In this document: positions 41,180-51,141 of the stretch, piece after piece
Position numbering within the stretch: position 1 is the stretch's first letter
Layout: every line of letters begins with the position of its first letter
Assembly: GCA_902800045.1 (NCBI GenBank)
Contig: CADCCZ010000003.1
Location: 124,001-188,000 of the forward strand
Length of the DNA stretch: 64,000 bases
From: an uncultured Bacteroidia bacterium
GTDB lineage: Bacteria > Bacteroidota > Bacteroidia > Bacteroidales > ML635J-15
Reading direction: 5' to 3'
Notes under the pieces: model-generated
Databases searched by the model: none
The model's input: the letters and a program-made list of their open reading frames with translations, nothing else
Told to the model about the DNA's origin: nothing
Made by a program: the position numbers and the translations under genes

Positions 41180-43783
41180 TTATCTTGACTGTTTTTCCAA
41201 TCTAAATGGCATAGGCACGTTGAACCCGACAATCTTCAGCTGCTTATCAAAATCGGACTGCGAAATGTTTGTCCGTACGAAGATTTTTACCGGTTTGTTT
41301 GGAAGCAAATCAAAGTAATTGTCGGAGAATGAATTATCTATGCCATTGATGCTGAGGAAAACACCGCGTGCGAATATCTTGCTGCTAAGGGTAACAAAGT
41401 AGCCTCCGTCGGCCTTTTCCGATTTCCATTCGATGTCGGCTGCGGGCATGTGCTTTTCCTTCATTATGCTAAGGAAATAGTTGTTGTCAGCCGTGTAGCC
41501 ACCACTTTGCGGGACAAATTCAACCCTGACAAATAATTCGCTTCTTACATTTTTTCCAATGAGTTCTCCTATTGGTCTGCTATAATAAACCTGCGAAGCA
41601 TTGGCTTTTACAGTTATATTTTGCTTTTCGCCGAAGATCGTGTCGCCATTGAATCCGAGTACGCTAACCGAAAGCAGTCCCTTGCAGTCGCTTAGGCTGT
41701 CAGAAACGATGTAAACGTTTAGTTTTCCATTCTTTTCGATTGGCGACACCAATATGTTGCGATAGGCTTTCTTTGCAAAGTAGTGCTGGGCTTTCCATCG
41801 TCCGTAGAAATCGCGGCTCGACCACGAAGCAACTGGCCAGCAGTCGTTGTGCTGCCAGAAAAGCGTTCCCATGCAATACGGCATATCGCGACGATGCGCT
41901 TCTATGGCGGTCTTTATAGCATCGCCTTGAAGCAACTGACTGAGGTACAAAGTCTCCTCGAAATCGCGAGGTCTGCGATATTCGCTTCCCAGATACCACA
42001 GAATGCGGTTGTTGGCGTTGCTGCCGCCTCGCTGGTGCGACATCATCACCTCCGAATGTATGTCGTGGTCTTCGGGGTTTGGCGCAAACTGCATTACGCT
42101 TTGCATATCGGGGAAGGACTGGAAGCCGTATTCGGAGAAAAATCGACATCTTACATCGTTGAACATCGCGGTTTTGCCTTTGGTCTGCCAAACACCCCAG
42201 TAATGGCCGTCGCCATTGGGATTCCAAAGTGTATCTCCAGTTTCGGGCTTGCTGTACGGATTTCCATTAAATGGCGACGACGGCACATAAAACCTATCGT
42301 CGTATTTTTCAACCACTTCTGGAAGCGTAACAAGGTAGCAGTCGGTGTACTGCTTCATTATAAGTTCGGAAATTCCGTTGCCCATTGCGTCGTATCGCCT
42401 CTTATATCCCCAACCGTACCATGCAGCCTGACATTCGTTGTTGCCGCACCACAACGCAATGCAGGGGTGGTTGCGCAGACGCACCACATTGTCGATGGCT
42501 TCCTGACGCACATTTTCAAGCATTTCGCCCTCGGTGGGATAAAAACTGCAGGCAAACATAAAGTCCTGCCATACAAGGATTCCGTACTTGTCGCACAGGT
42601 CGTAGAATATGTCGTTCTCATAAATTCCTCCACCCCACACGCGTAACATGTTCATGTTAGCGTTCACAGCGTCGAGTATTGTGCGCTCGTACATTGAATC
42701 TGTAACTTCGGTGAGGAAACTATGCTGAGGAATATAGTTTGCGCCTTTCATAAATGCCTTTACACCATTGATTTGCACGGTGTATGAAGTTCCGAACTCG
42801 TCCTTTTCGCGCAGAATCTTAATGTCGCGCAGACCAATATTTTCGCTACGGCTGTCTGTTGTACCATCGAGCGAAACGCTTGTGGTAAAATGATATAGGT
42901 TTGGTTCGCCAAGCCCGTTGCACCACCAGAGCTTAGGGTTGCGAATGCTTACAGGAATTTCGATTGTGTTTACCCCCGCCTTTAGTTGCGCTTTTGTGGT
43001 CCATTTCTGCGAAAGTCCGTTGGCACTGACGGTCATAGTGGCTGTGCCGGACTTTGTGGCTTCCACTTCGGCAACTACCTTGAGTGAAGCATTTTTAGCG
43101 GTAATGCTTTCCTGGATATACCTTACATTATTGATTTTCAAATTGTCCCAAGCATTCAAAACTATAGGCCGCCAGATTCCGCTTGTTACAAGTCGCGGAC
43201 CCCAGTCCCAGCCGTAGTGGTAGCCAGCCTTTCGTGCAAAAATGCCGACCTGCTTGTCGAAAATGCCGCCGTTTGCAGACTGGTCGTTGTCGGACACATA
43301 GCGGAAATCCAAAGCGTCGAACTTGGGAATGTCAACCTTGATTGGCGAGTGCAGGTAAACGCGAAGTTCGTTGCCTTTTGCCTTGGCAATACCCTTGACA
43401 TTGACCGTCCAAATGCGGAACATATTGTCGGCTTTCAGGATTAGGCTGTCGTTGAGATATACATCGGCGTAGGTGTCCAGTCCGTAGAATGTCAGTTCGA
43501 TGTTCTGGCGCGAAAACATTTCGTCGCTGATGTCGAAGGTGGTCTTGTACTCCCAATCCTCCTTATCAACCCATTGCACCCCGCGCTCGTTGAGGCGGAA
43601 AAACGGATCTTCGATTATATTGTTGTCAATAAGGTCGGTATGCACAACTCCAGGCACAGTCGCCTTGTGCCAGATGTTTGCTCGCACCTGTCGGAAAGTC
43701 CAGTTTGATGAAAGGGTATCGGTTTGTGCAAATATTGCAACGGCAGTTAGTGCAAGTATTGTGGTAAATATAAGTCGTTTCAT
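41180..43783 (-). CDS. Beta-mannosidase, GH2
   Basis: 867 aa from the ATG at 43783 (MKRLIFTTILALTAVAIFAQ, signal peptide); the frame to 43810 is an unneeded extension. GH2 order: sugar-binding jelly roll (NWTFRQVRANIWHKATVPG), Ig-like domain, TIM barrel and two C-terminal beta domains. LRVWGGGIYEND, the acid/base Glu in LWCGNNECQAAW and the nucleophile Glu in FFSEYGFQSFPD are visible. Hydrolyses terminal beta-mannose, probably in the periplasm. It ends just after the right 23-bp array. Confidence 0.9.
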   Translation of the reverse strand: MKRLIFTTILALTAVAIFAQTDTLSSNWTFRQVRANIWHKATVPGVVHTDLIDNNIIEDPFFRLNERGVQWVDKEDWEYKTTFDISDEMFSRQNIELTFYGLDTYADVYLNDSLILKADNMFRIWTVNVKGIAKAKGNELRVYLHSPIKVDIPKFDALDFRYVSDNDQSANGGIFDKQVGIFARKAGYHYGWDWGPRLVTSGIWRPIVLNAWDNLKINNVRYIQESITAKNASLKVVAEVEATKSGTATMTVSANGLSQKWTTKAQLKAGVNTIEIPVSIRNPKLWWCNGLGEPNLYHFTTSVSLDGTTDSRSENIGLRDIKILREKDEFGTSYTVQINGVKAFMKGANYIPQHSFLTEVTDSMYERTILDAVNANMNMLRVWGGGIYENDIFYDLCDKYGILVWQDFMFACSFYPTEGEMLENVRQEAIDNVVRLRNHPCIALWCGNNECQAAWYGWGYKRRYDAMGNGISELIMKQYTDCYLVTLPEVVEKYDDRFYVPSSPFNGNPYSKPETGDTLWNPNGDGHYWGVWQTKGKTAMFNDVRCRFFSEYGFQSFPDMQSVMQFAPNPEDHDIHSEVMMSHQRGGSNANNRILWYLGSEYRRPRDFEETLYLSQLLQGDAIKTAIEAHRRDMPYCMGTLFWQHNDCWPVASWSSRDFYGRWKAQHYFAKKAYRNILVSPIEKNGKLNVYIVSDSLSDCKGLLSVSVLGFNGDTIFGEKQNITVKANASQVYYSRPIGELIGKNVRSELFVRVEFVPQSGGYTADNNYFLSIMKEKHMPAADIEWKSEKADGGYFVTLSSKIFARGVFLSINGIDNSFSDNYFDLLPNKPVKIFVRTNISQSDFDKQLKIVGFNVPMPFRLEKQSR

Positions 43784-43880
43784 CTCTAAGTATTTATGAC
43801 TTGCAAACATAGTTATTTTTTATTAGATGGTAAATTGCGAAAAACGCAATGGTTTTATACCCGATTGGGTATATTTTACC

Positions 43881-45107
43881 TTACTCCAAGTAAATTTTTA
43901 TTTCGTCGCCGACATGGATAACATGGTCTTCAGCCATATTGTTCCACTTTTTAATCTCGTTTATGGAGCACTTGTACTTCATCGAGATACGGAACAGATT
44001 GTCGCCAGCAACCACCTTATGGATGACCTCCTTGTCGCGCTTTATTGTTGCAGGTAGTTCTTCAGTTGCTATTATCGAATCGGTCACTTGCACTGGAACA
44101 TTTACGACTTCGCTCTGATGTGCTATGAAAACATTCGTCTTGTCGAAAGGCAATGTAAGCACATGATTTTCACCGTCGTTTGGTATATATGACAAAATAT
44201 ACTCAGGATTAAGAGCCTTGATTGTTTCGTAATCGACACCTATTGTCTGCGAAACATTCTTCAGGTGCATGGGACCGGAAACATGCAGGGTGTCGGTCTT
44301 CATGTACTCGATGTAGTCCTTTCCTGGGAACAAGTTATGTTCGGCGTGATACAGCATCAGGTATTCCATTGCTATGAAAGCGCCAACATAGTTTTTCATC
44401 TGTTCGGTGAAAAATGGCAATAAATCCCAATGGTTTGTCTTGCCACCACTGCGCTCAATAGCATTTTTTACAGTTCCCTGACCGCCATTATATGCCACAA
44501 GAGCAAGCTGCCAATCGCCGAAAGTCTCGTACAAGTACTTGAGATAGCGGCAAGCAGCGTCGGTAGCCTTGCGCACATCGCGACGCTCGTCGATATATGT
44601 TGTCACTTTCAAGCCCATGACATCGGCTGTTGGCTTAAGGAATTGCCATAGACCAACCGCACCAGACTTCGAAATTGCATTCGGGTCGAGCGAAGATTCC
44701 ACAGCAGCCAAGTATTTGAGTTCCAGAGGAAGCCCGTATTTTGCAAAATATTCCTCGAAAATCGGGAAATAGTAGGCCGACCTTGCGATAACCCTCTGCA
44801 TCTTGGGCCGGTTACTAATTCCGTAAGCTTTTATGTACTTCAGGACCACATCGTTGTACTCGAGCTTTATGGTTGTAAGTCCGTCGAGGTTGGCAATGCG
44901 TTTTTCGTAAACTATTTCGGGATAACTCGGAGCCTTAAGCTGACGTATGCTGTCGGAAACACTAGCTGGCGAGCGCCACCACACATTTACCGAATCGCAC
45001 ATGCGTGCAATCGAAGCATTTATCGACGACATCCTTGCCCCATCGGTCTGCGAATGCAGCAAAAACGGCATCACTATCAACAATATCAAATATATAATTT
45101 TTTTCAT
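43881..45107 (-). CDS. Membrane-bound lytic transglycosylase, MltD-like, with LysM
   Basis: 408 aa from the ATG at 45107 (MKKIIYLILLIVMPFLLHSQ); an ATG two codons earlier is equivalent, and the longer frame to 45170 is unlikely. SLT goose-lysozyme-like domain with catalytic Glu in YLAAVESSLDPNAISKSGAV and the GLWQF and VAYNGGQG motifs. A degenerate LysM-like region (LKNVSQTIGVDYETIKALNP) and a good C-terminal LysM (HKVVAGDNLFRISMKYKCSI) follow. Cleaves peptidoglycan glycan strands in the periplasm. Confidence 0.92.
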   Translation of the reverse strand: MKKIIYLILLIVMPFLLHSQTDGARMSSINASIARMCDSVNVWWRSPASVSDSIRQLKAPSYPEIVYEKRIANLDGLTTIKLEYNDVVLKYIKAYGISNRPKMQRVIARSAYYFPIFEEYFAKYGLPLELKYLAAVESSLDPNAISKSGAVGLWQFLKPTADVMGLKVTTYIDERRDVRKATDAACRYLKYLYETFGDWQLALVAYNGGQGTVKNAIERSGGKTNHWDLLPFFTEQMKNYVGAFIAMEYLMLYHAEHNLFPGKDYIEYMKTDTLHVSGPMHLKNVSQTIGVDYETIKALNPEYILSYIPNDGENHVLTLPFDKTNVFIAHQSEVVNVPVQVTDSIIATEELPATIKRDKEVIHKVVAGDNLFRISMKYKCSINEIKKWNNMAEDHVIHVGDEIKIYLE

Positions 45108-45243
45108 ATTCATTATAAACTTTGCGAAGGTCGGAATAAAAAACCAAACGAAACACACAAAAAACAACAAAGTATCAACAACGGGCTATTCATTTTTTTA
45201 TTTGATTTTTTTTCAAAACGGCTGGCGGTTGCAAAAAAAGTAT

Positions 45244-45251
45244 TACCTTTG
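45244..45251 (+). promoter_or_regulatory. -7 element of the envelope operon
   Basis: TACCTTTG, an exact TAnnTTTG match, 27 bp before the ATG at 45279. No clear -33. It supports the inner start over one at 45054, which would overlap the divergent transglycosylase. Confidence 0.45.
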
Positions 45252-45278
45252 GAGTTTGAATTAATTTGGTCATCAGTG

Positions 45279-47960
45279 ATGAAAAACAACATATACGCAG
45301 CAACATTGGTCGCACTGGCAATAGCAATAGCCTGCAGCCTAGTGTCCTGCGACAAGAGTACAAAACAATCCGCCGATGTTTTCGATGCAATTCCCGAGAA
45401 CTCGTCGCTAGTAGTAAGGACAGAAAACATCGACTCAATATCGTCGCTTATTGCCGACGGCAACAAGCTAATGGACATGTTCTACTCGCCAAAATCGGAA
45501 ATTGCCGCTCCTATATGCTGTGTAATCGACAGCCTTAAGAAGGCCGGACTATTTGGAAACCATTTGCAGGAAAATGCAGCTCTCGCCATACGCAAGGACG
45601 GCAACAGCGGACTCTGCCAGCTATACATTTGCGGCACCGACCTTACCGACGATTCGTCAGCAGCCCTTACCGACTCATTGAAGCACCTTGAAGCCACCGA
45701 GTCGAGAATATACAACGACCGCGAAATCGTAAAGTACAAGATTATGCCGTCGGGAAAAACATTGAGCGTAAGTTTCATCAACGGACTAATGCTGGCCTCA
45801 TCGTCGCAACGCTACATTGAAGACGCCATACTTTGCCTTACTGGTGCTGGCAGACGTCAGTCCGACGACGAACTTTTTGCAAAGGCATTCGCCACTTCGG
45901 GCAAAAAGGAACTTGCCAACGTAATGATTTCGACCAAAGAGTTCGTAAACATCTTCGCAAGCGAACTTTTCGAAGACAACGACATCGTCAAAACAATTAG
46001 TGAAACCAACAGCTGGGCAAGTTTCGACATTGTAAGCGGAAAGCCACTCACGCTCAACGGATTCGACTTCCCGAAAGGCGATTCGACTGGTTTCACTTCC
46101 ATAATCGGCACACAGCCGGCAATCGAATTCAGTTCGCTGTCGGTAATTCCCGAGAAATCGGCAGCATACATCCTAATGTCGTTTGCCAACCCGCAAATGT
46201 ACGACGAAGCATTGAATGCCTACCTCTCATCGAACGGAAGGCTCAAGGACAGGGAAAAATTAGTTTCGGCAATGAACGATGCCTTTGGATTTGATGCCAA
46301 GGAAAAGTTCTATTCGCTTATTAAACAAGAATTTGCATACGTCGTAACCGAAAGCAGCTACGATGCCGAAAAAAGCGTAGTGGTGATTTGCGGACTGCAG
46401 TCGCAGTCGGCAGCCGAAATGGAGCTTAGAAAGATGGTTTCGGAAGACAACGTCACCAGCCTCGGTGAAGGTTTCAACGGTACAGTATTCAAAATGCCAT
46501 ACGATGATATTCCGGCCGCGCTCTTCGGCGAAATATTTGCAAACTGCAGAGGCAAATACGTTTGCTGCATGAACAATTTCATGGTCTTCGCCAACACTAC
46601 CGACGACCTCAGGCAACTTGCCAAGGAAATCACGCTCAACAACACCATGAAGGCAAACATCGAGCATAGGGAATTCCGCAACAACTTTGCAACCAGCTCG
46701 GCAATGTTCACCTATTTCTCGTTCGCACAAGGCAACGAGATACTGAAACGCATATTCTCGCGCCAGTACTCATCCGACATCGAAAAGGAAAGGACTGCCA
46801 TCGGCAATATCGGTGTTGGCGGAATACAGATGAAGGAAGTTGACGGAATGATGTACTGCAACATTTCCATAGTAGAATCGGAACAGCAGTCCGTGGCAGA
46901 AACGCAGTCGTCGTGGGAAACAAACATCGGTACCGACTTGGCAACCAAGCCGTTTATCGTAACAAACCACGATACAGGCGAAAAGGAAATCATCGTGCAG
47001 GACAAAAACAACATGCTCTACCTGATAAACTCGTCGGGACGCGAAATATGGCACATACAAATCGACGACAGGATTATCGGCAACATATCGCAGGTGGATT
47101 CGTACAAGAACGACAAACTGCAGTACATATTCTCGACAAAGGACAAGATTTACATTGTGGACAGACTTGGCAACTTCATGCCGAAGTTCCCGCTTCAGTT
47201 GCGCGCCGAAGCATCGTCGCCAGTTGCCGTATTCGACTACGAGAACAATCGCAACTACAGACTGGTAGTGGCATGCGAAGACAAACACGTGTACATGTAC
47301 GACATTTCAGGGAACCTTATTAAGGGCTGGGCATTCGGTGGAACCGAAAATCCAGTCAACTCCGAAATTTCACATTATGTAATATCAACCGAAGATTTCA
47401 TAGTTTTCCACGACAGCTACAAGGCGTATTTCGTAGCACGAAACGGAAATTCGAAGTTGCAATTCCAAACAAATTTCCGATTCTCGGACAACAACATATA
47501 CTGCGACCTTTCGTCGTCGGCAAAGTTTGTGGCAACCGACGAACACGGAACTATACACCGCTTCTACAAGAGCGGCAAGCAAGATTCGGTAAAGCTAGCC
47601 GACTTCTCGCCAAAGCACCACTTTGCACTTGCCGACATCGACACCGACGGAAAACCCGAATACATCTTTACCGACTCGACAAAAATTTCGGTATTCGGTT
47701 CGTCAAGCAAGCTGATGTTTGAACACGATTTTGGTGCCACAGCATCGAAACCATATATCTATAAGTTCGGCAAGGAAACGAAAATAGGAATCGTTGCCGG
47801 CGACGGAAAAATTTACCTCATCAACGCTAACGGAACTGTACACGACAGTTTCCCGCTCGATGGGGTCACACCATTCAGCATATACGAAACTGGCGGCTCG
47901 TACAGCCTGCTTGCAGGACTGAGCCGCGGAAGACTTTGCAATTATAAAATAACGAAATAA
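45279..47960 (+). CDS. Large lipoprotein, DUF3352-like N half and beta-propeller C half
   Basis: 893 aa from the ATG at 45279. Lipoprotein signal MKNNIYAATLVALAIAIACS with lipobox LVSC. Residues ~30-590 contain alternating mixed segments (DAIPENSSLVVRTENIDSIS; SAAYILMSFANPQMYDEAL) reminiscent of DUF3352. From ~625 a repeat propeller-like domain follows, with strands such as ILVQDKNNMLYLINSSG-type (here IIVQDKNNMLYLINSSGREI), VDRLGNFMPKFP and YDISGNLIKGW. Possible roles are envelope assembly or quality control, but this is not known. First gene of a three-gene run with 47970 and 49682. Confidence 0.7.
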   Translation: MKNNIYAATLVALAIAIACSLVSCDKSTKQSADVFDAIPENSSLVVRTENIDSISSLIADGNKLMDMFYSPKSEIAAPICCVIDSLKKAGLFGNHLQENAALAIRKDGNSGLCQLYICGTDLTDDSSAALTDSLKHLEATESRIYNDREIVKYKIMPSGKTLSVSFINGLMLASSSQRYIEDAILCLTGAGRRQSDDELFAKAFATSGKKELANVMISTKEFVNIFASELFEDNDIVKTISETNSWASFDIVSGKPLTLNGFDFPKGDSTGFTSIIGTQPAIEFSSLSVIPEKSAAYILMSFANPQMYDEALNAYLSSNGRLKDREKLVSAMNDAFGFDAKEKFYSLIKQEFAYVVTESSYDAEKSVVVICGLQSQSAAEMELRKMVSEDNVTSLGEGFNGTVFKMPYDDIPAALFGEIFANCRGKYVCCMNNFMVFANTTDDLRQLAKEITLNNTMKANIEHREFRNNFATSSAMFTYFSFAQGNEILKRIFSRQYSSDIEKERTAIGNIGVGGIQMKEVDGMMYCNISIVESEQQSVAETQSSWETNIGTDLATKPFIVTNHDTGEKEIIVQDKNNMLYLINSSGREIWHIQIDDRIIGNISQVDSYKNDKLQYIFSTKDKIYIVDRLGNFMPKFPLQLRAEASSPVAVFDYENNRNYRLVVACEDKHVYMYDISGNLIKGWAFGGTENPVNSEISHYVISTEDFIVFHDSYKAYFVARNGNSKLQFQTNFRFSDNNIYCDLSSSAKFVATDEHGTIHRFYKSGKQDSVKLADFSPKHHFALADIDTDGKPEYIFTDSTKISVFGSSSKLMFEHDFGATASKPYIYKFGKETKIGIVAGDGKIYLINANGTVHDSFPLDGVTPFSIYETGGSYSLLAGLSRGRLCNYKITK

Positions 47961-47969
47961 TTTACTGTT

Positions 47970-49667
47970 ATGAAAAAATCATTCAAGCTGTTATTAACAA
48001 TCGTTCTGGTCACGGCACTGGGTTTCGCAATGCCATCGTGCACCAAAAAGAATTTCGACATGGATCGCCTGAGCGACAACGTCGTATATACTGGAAGCTT
48101 TGCGCTGCCAATAGCATACAGCGATATAGCATTCTACAAAGTAATCGACCTTATGGACTCGACCATCGAGCTCCGCGACAACAACGACGGCTACCTGTCG
48201 CTCTTCTACGAATCGTACGTAGAATCAAAGCCTGTACAGGACCTATTGAACATCGGAAACCAGACCTATTCACGTTCGATATCGCTTTCTGACATCATGT
48301 CAAAAGCCACCAGGTCGGAAGCTTCGGTACATTATAGCACATCGGAAGTAATATCGTTCACCATGTTCAACGACCAAGCCGAAATAGACTCCATAACCCT
48401 TAAATCGGCAACATTCGACTACAGTCTGACAAACACAATCGGCAAGACGACCAAGATTGTACTCGAATTCCCATCCATAACTAAAAATGGCAGGGTATTC
48501 AAGGATTCGATAACATTGATGCCGTCGGAAAGCACATTCCAGAAACAGCTGTCACTCGATGGCTACACCATCGACCTTACACAAACCTCACAGCATTGGA
48601 ACGAAATTCCTATAAACGTGAGCATAGACCTGAACTTTGCAACAGACGCACCGCCAACAAGCGGCACTTTAGGATTCACGGTAGGAATCAACGATGTAAA
48701 GTACTCGAAAATGTTCGGCTACTTCGGCTACCACGAACTATTCTTCCAGAGCGATACCATTACGATAAAGCTCTTCAAGGATAACCCTAAATACTACATG
48801 GACAGGTTCTACTTCAACGACCCGAAACTTACAGTCCACTATTGGAACTCATACGGTGTGCCGTCGATGTTTTACTTTACCGAACTCGACACATACGTGC
48901 AAAAACTCGACCAGGTATGGGATATCACTTCGAGCAGCGAAAACTTCCCAATGTCGCAGTCGCACCCATTCTATGTAAAACACTCATCGAGCTACGGAAC
49001 CGAGGCTCTCGACTCAATATACCTCGACAAGAACAACTCGAACCTCGACCAGATTGTCCCGAACAAACCTCACTGGGTTCACTTCAAGGCTCTGGCAGCA
49101 ACAAATCCTGGTGTTTACACTCACGACAACTTCATAACAGAAGAATCGAAACTCAGGTCGCTCATCGACGTGGAATTCCCACTTTGGGGCTATCTATACA
49201 AATTCACATACACCGACACTGTTGACATCGACATAGCCGACTACACAAACAATCTGCCGATAAGCCGCATGGCCGTATTGCTGACATTGGAAAACAGAAT
49301 GCCCGTTGAAGCTTTCGCACAGATATATCTTACCGACGAAAACTACCATGTACTCGACTCACTCATCGACAACCCCAACTCATTGGTTCTCGAAGCAGCA
49401 CCAGTCGATGCAAACGGACGTATAATAAATAAGGTAACCACCCAGACGAAAATGGAGCTGACGCAGAAACAAATAAACGACATGAGCAACTGCAAGCACC
49501 TGCTCATAAAGCTTTATGCCAACACCGACGGCGCACTGCAAGGCCGCCTCATGAAGATATACAGGGAATACGGTGCTAAAGCAAACATCGGCATCGAAGT
49601 TGACCTTGACGTAGAAAGCACTTCCGACATCGACAACATCGGAGCTAAAAACCTAACCCTTAAATAA
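47970..49667 (+). CDS. Hypothetical outer-membrane-associated lipoprotein
   Basis: 565 aa. Lipoprotein signal MKKSFKLLLTIVLVTALGFA with lipobox MPSC. Predicted all-beta, with repeated FTMF/FDYSL/IVLEF strand patterns and no recognised enzyme motif. It starts 9 bp after the large lipoprotein, and its stop overlaps an ATG at the start of the DUF5723 frame (TAATG), indicating translational coupling. Family not recognised with certainty. The neighbour being an outer-membrane beta-barrel suggests a complex. Confidence 0.65.
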   Translation: MKKSFKLLLTIVLVTALGFAMPSCTKKNFDMDRLSDNVVYTGSFALPIAYSDIAFYKVIDLMDSTIELRDNNDGYLSLFYESYVESKPVQDLLNIGNQTYSRSISLSDIMSKATRSEASVHYSTSEVISFTMFNDQAEIDSITLKSATFDYSLTNTIGKTTKIVLEFPSITKNGRVFKDSITLMPSESTFQKQLSLDGYTIDLTQTSQHWNEIPINVSIDLNFATDAPPTSGTLGFTVGINDVKYSKMFGYFGYHELFFQSDTITIKLFKDNPKYYMDRFYFNDPKLTVHYWNSYGVPSMFYFTELDTYVQKLDQVWDITSSSENFPMSQSHPFYVKHSSSYGTEALDSIYLDKNNSNLDQIVPNKPHWVHFKALAATNPGVYTHDNFITEESKLRSLIDVEFPLWGYLYKFTYTDTVDIDIADYTNNLPISRMAVLLTLENRMPVEAFAQIYLTDENYHVLDSLIDNPNSLVLEAAPVDANGRIINKVTTQTKMELTQKQINDMSNCKHLLIKLYANTDGALQGRLMKIYREYGAKANIGIEVDLDVESTSDIDNIGAKNLTLK

Positions 49668-49681
49668 TGGAGGAACGGAAA

Positions 49682-51118
49682 ATGAAAAACGTAAAAGCAC
49701 TCATCATCGCTGCAATATTGCTTATCTTCGCATTGCCATCGATGGCACAGCAGGCAAATACGCTTTACTATATGGACCGCGTATTCCAGTCACAAACCGT
49801 CAACGTATCGGCAATCCCGGTACACAAGGTTCAGGTTGGCGGACTCATTATCCCGGTATTCGGACAAGTTCCTCCAACCATGTACTTCAACTATGGCAAC
49901 AATTCGTTCAACTACAACCATATAATACACTTTGGCAAAGAAGAATATAAGGATAGCCTTATAATCGACCTGCCGCTGCTTATGAAAAAAGTCCATAAGA
50001 CAACTGCAATACGAAACGAATTCAGACTCGACCTGCTTAACCTTTCGTTTAAGTCGAAAAACAATTCTGCAGTAACAGTTTCTCTTGCCGAAAGAATTCT
50101 TTTCGGTACAACTTTGCCAAAGGACTTGTTCGAATTCGCCATCCACGGCAACAAGCCATACATGGATGAAGGCAAAGCCCACAACCTCTCCAAACTGTCG
50201 TTCGATGCATGTGCATTCCACGAACTGGGAATAGGTTTTGCTACCGAATTCGCCGAAAAATTCTCGGTAGGCGGTCGACTGAAGCTCATGTTCGGTATTG
50301 CCGACATAAGCACCAACGTAGGTAGCCTGAGCCTTACCACTAATCCGGAAAATTATTTCGTTACCGCCGACGCCGACTTCCAGATCAGAAAATCGACCAG
50401 CCTATTCGAATATGACCAGATGGGCGACAGCATTGTAACCGATATGGACATTTCGAGAGCCTTAGGGTCGTTCGGCAACTTCGGCGTTGGACTCGACCTC
50501 GGATTCACCTACAACATTACCGATAAAATTTCGGCATCGATTTCACTTACCGACCTCGGATTCATAAACTGGATGCAAAATGCACAAATTGCTTCGGCAA
50601 AAGGCGAATATACATTCGAGGGTGTGGAACTCACATTCAACAAGGATAGCATTGGCAAACTTAGATACGGACTCGATACTACAAAATACAAACATATAGC
50701 CGATTCGCTTATCGACATGTTCGACATGAAAGTTGCAAATAAGAGCTATATGACATGGCTTCCGTCAAACATATTCCTAGGTGCAACATACCAGCTGAAC
50801 GACAAAATCGGTTTCGGTGTACTATATCGCGGCGAAATCTACAGAAAATCGTACAACCAGTCGCTTACTCTGTCGGCCAACTCCAACATCAACCACTGGC
50901 TGTCGCTGCACGGAAGCTGGTCGCTTATAAACAATACGATAATGAATATCGGCCTTGGTATTTCTGCCCGCGCAGCATTCATGACCTGGTACGTAGTTAC
51001 CGACGATGTTATCGGACTGATTTTCCCACAGAAAGCAAAAACAATAAACTGGAGAATGGGATGCAACCTCACCTTCGGACACCCGAAGAAAGTCCTGAAG
51101 ACTGTATCGAGACTGTAG
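49682..51118 (+). CDS. DUF5723-type outer-membrane beta-barrel protein
   Basis: 478 aa from the ATG at 49682 (MKNVKALIIAAILLIFALPS, signal peptide). A second ATG five codons upstream overlaps the previous stop; GGAGG at 49669-49673 sits 8 bp before the inner ATG and favours it. Alternating amphipathic strands (GIGFATEFAEKFSVGGRLKL; GVGLDLGFTYNITDKISASI; GFGVLYRGEIYRKSYNQSLT) fit an OmpP1/FadL-like barrel of the DUF5723 family, often found with exported partner lipoproteins in Bacteroidetes. Transport role unknown. Confidence 0.75.
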   Translation: MKNVKALIIAAILLIFALPSMAQQANTLYYMDRVFQSQTVNVSAIPVHKVQVGGLIIPVFGQVPPTMYFNYGNNSFNYNHIIHFGKEEYKDSLIIDLPLLMKKVHKTTAIRNEFRLDLLNLSFKSKNNSAVTVSLAERILFGTTLPKDLFEFAIHGNKPYMDEGKAHNLSKLSFDACAFHELGIGFATEFAEKFSVGGRLKLMFGIADISTNVGSLSLTTNPENYFVTADADFQIRKSTSLFEYDQMGDSIVTDMDISRALGSFGNFGVGLDLGFTYNITDKISASISLTDLGFINWMQNAQIASAKGEYTFEGVELTFNKDSIGKLRYGLDTTKYKHIADSLIDMFDMKVANKSYMTWLPSNIFLGATYQLNDKIGFGVLYRGEIYRKSYNQSLTLSANSNINHWLSLHGSWSLINNTIMNIGLGISARAAFMTWYVVTDDVIGLIFPQKAKTINWRMGCNLTFGHPKKVLKTVSRL

Positions 51119-51141
51119 CCTAATGCGATAGGATATCGGAA

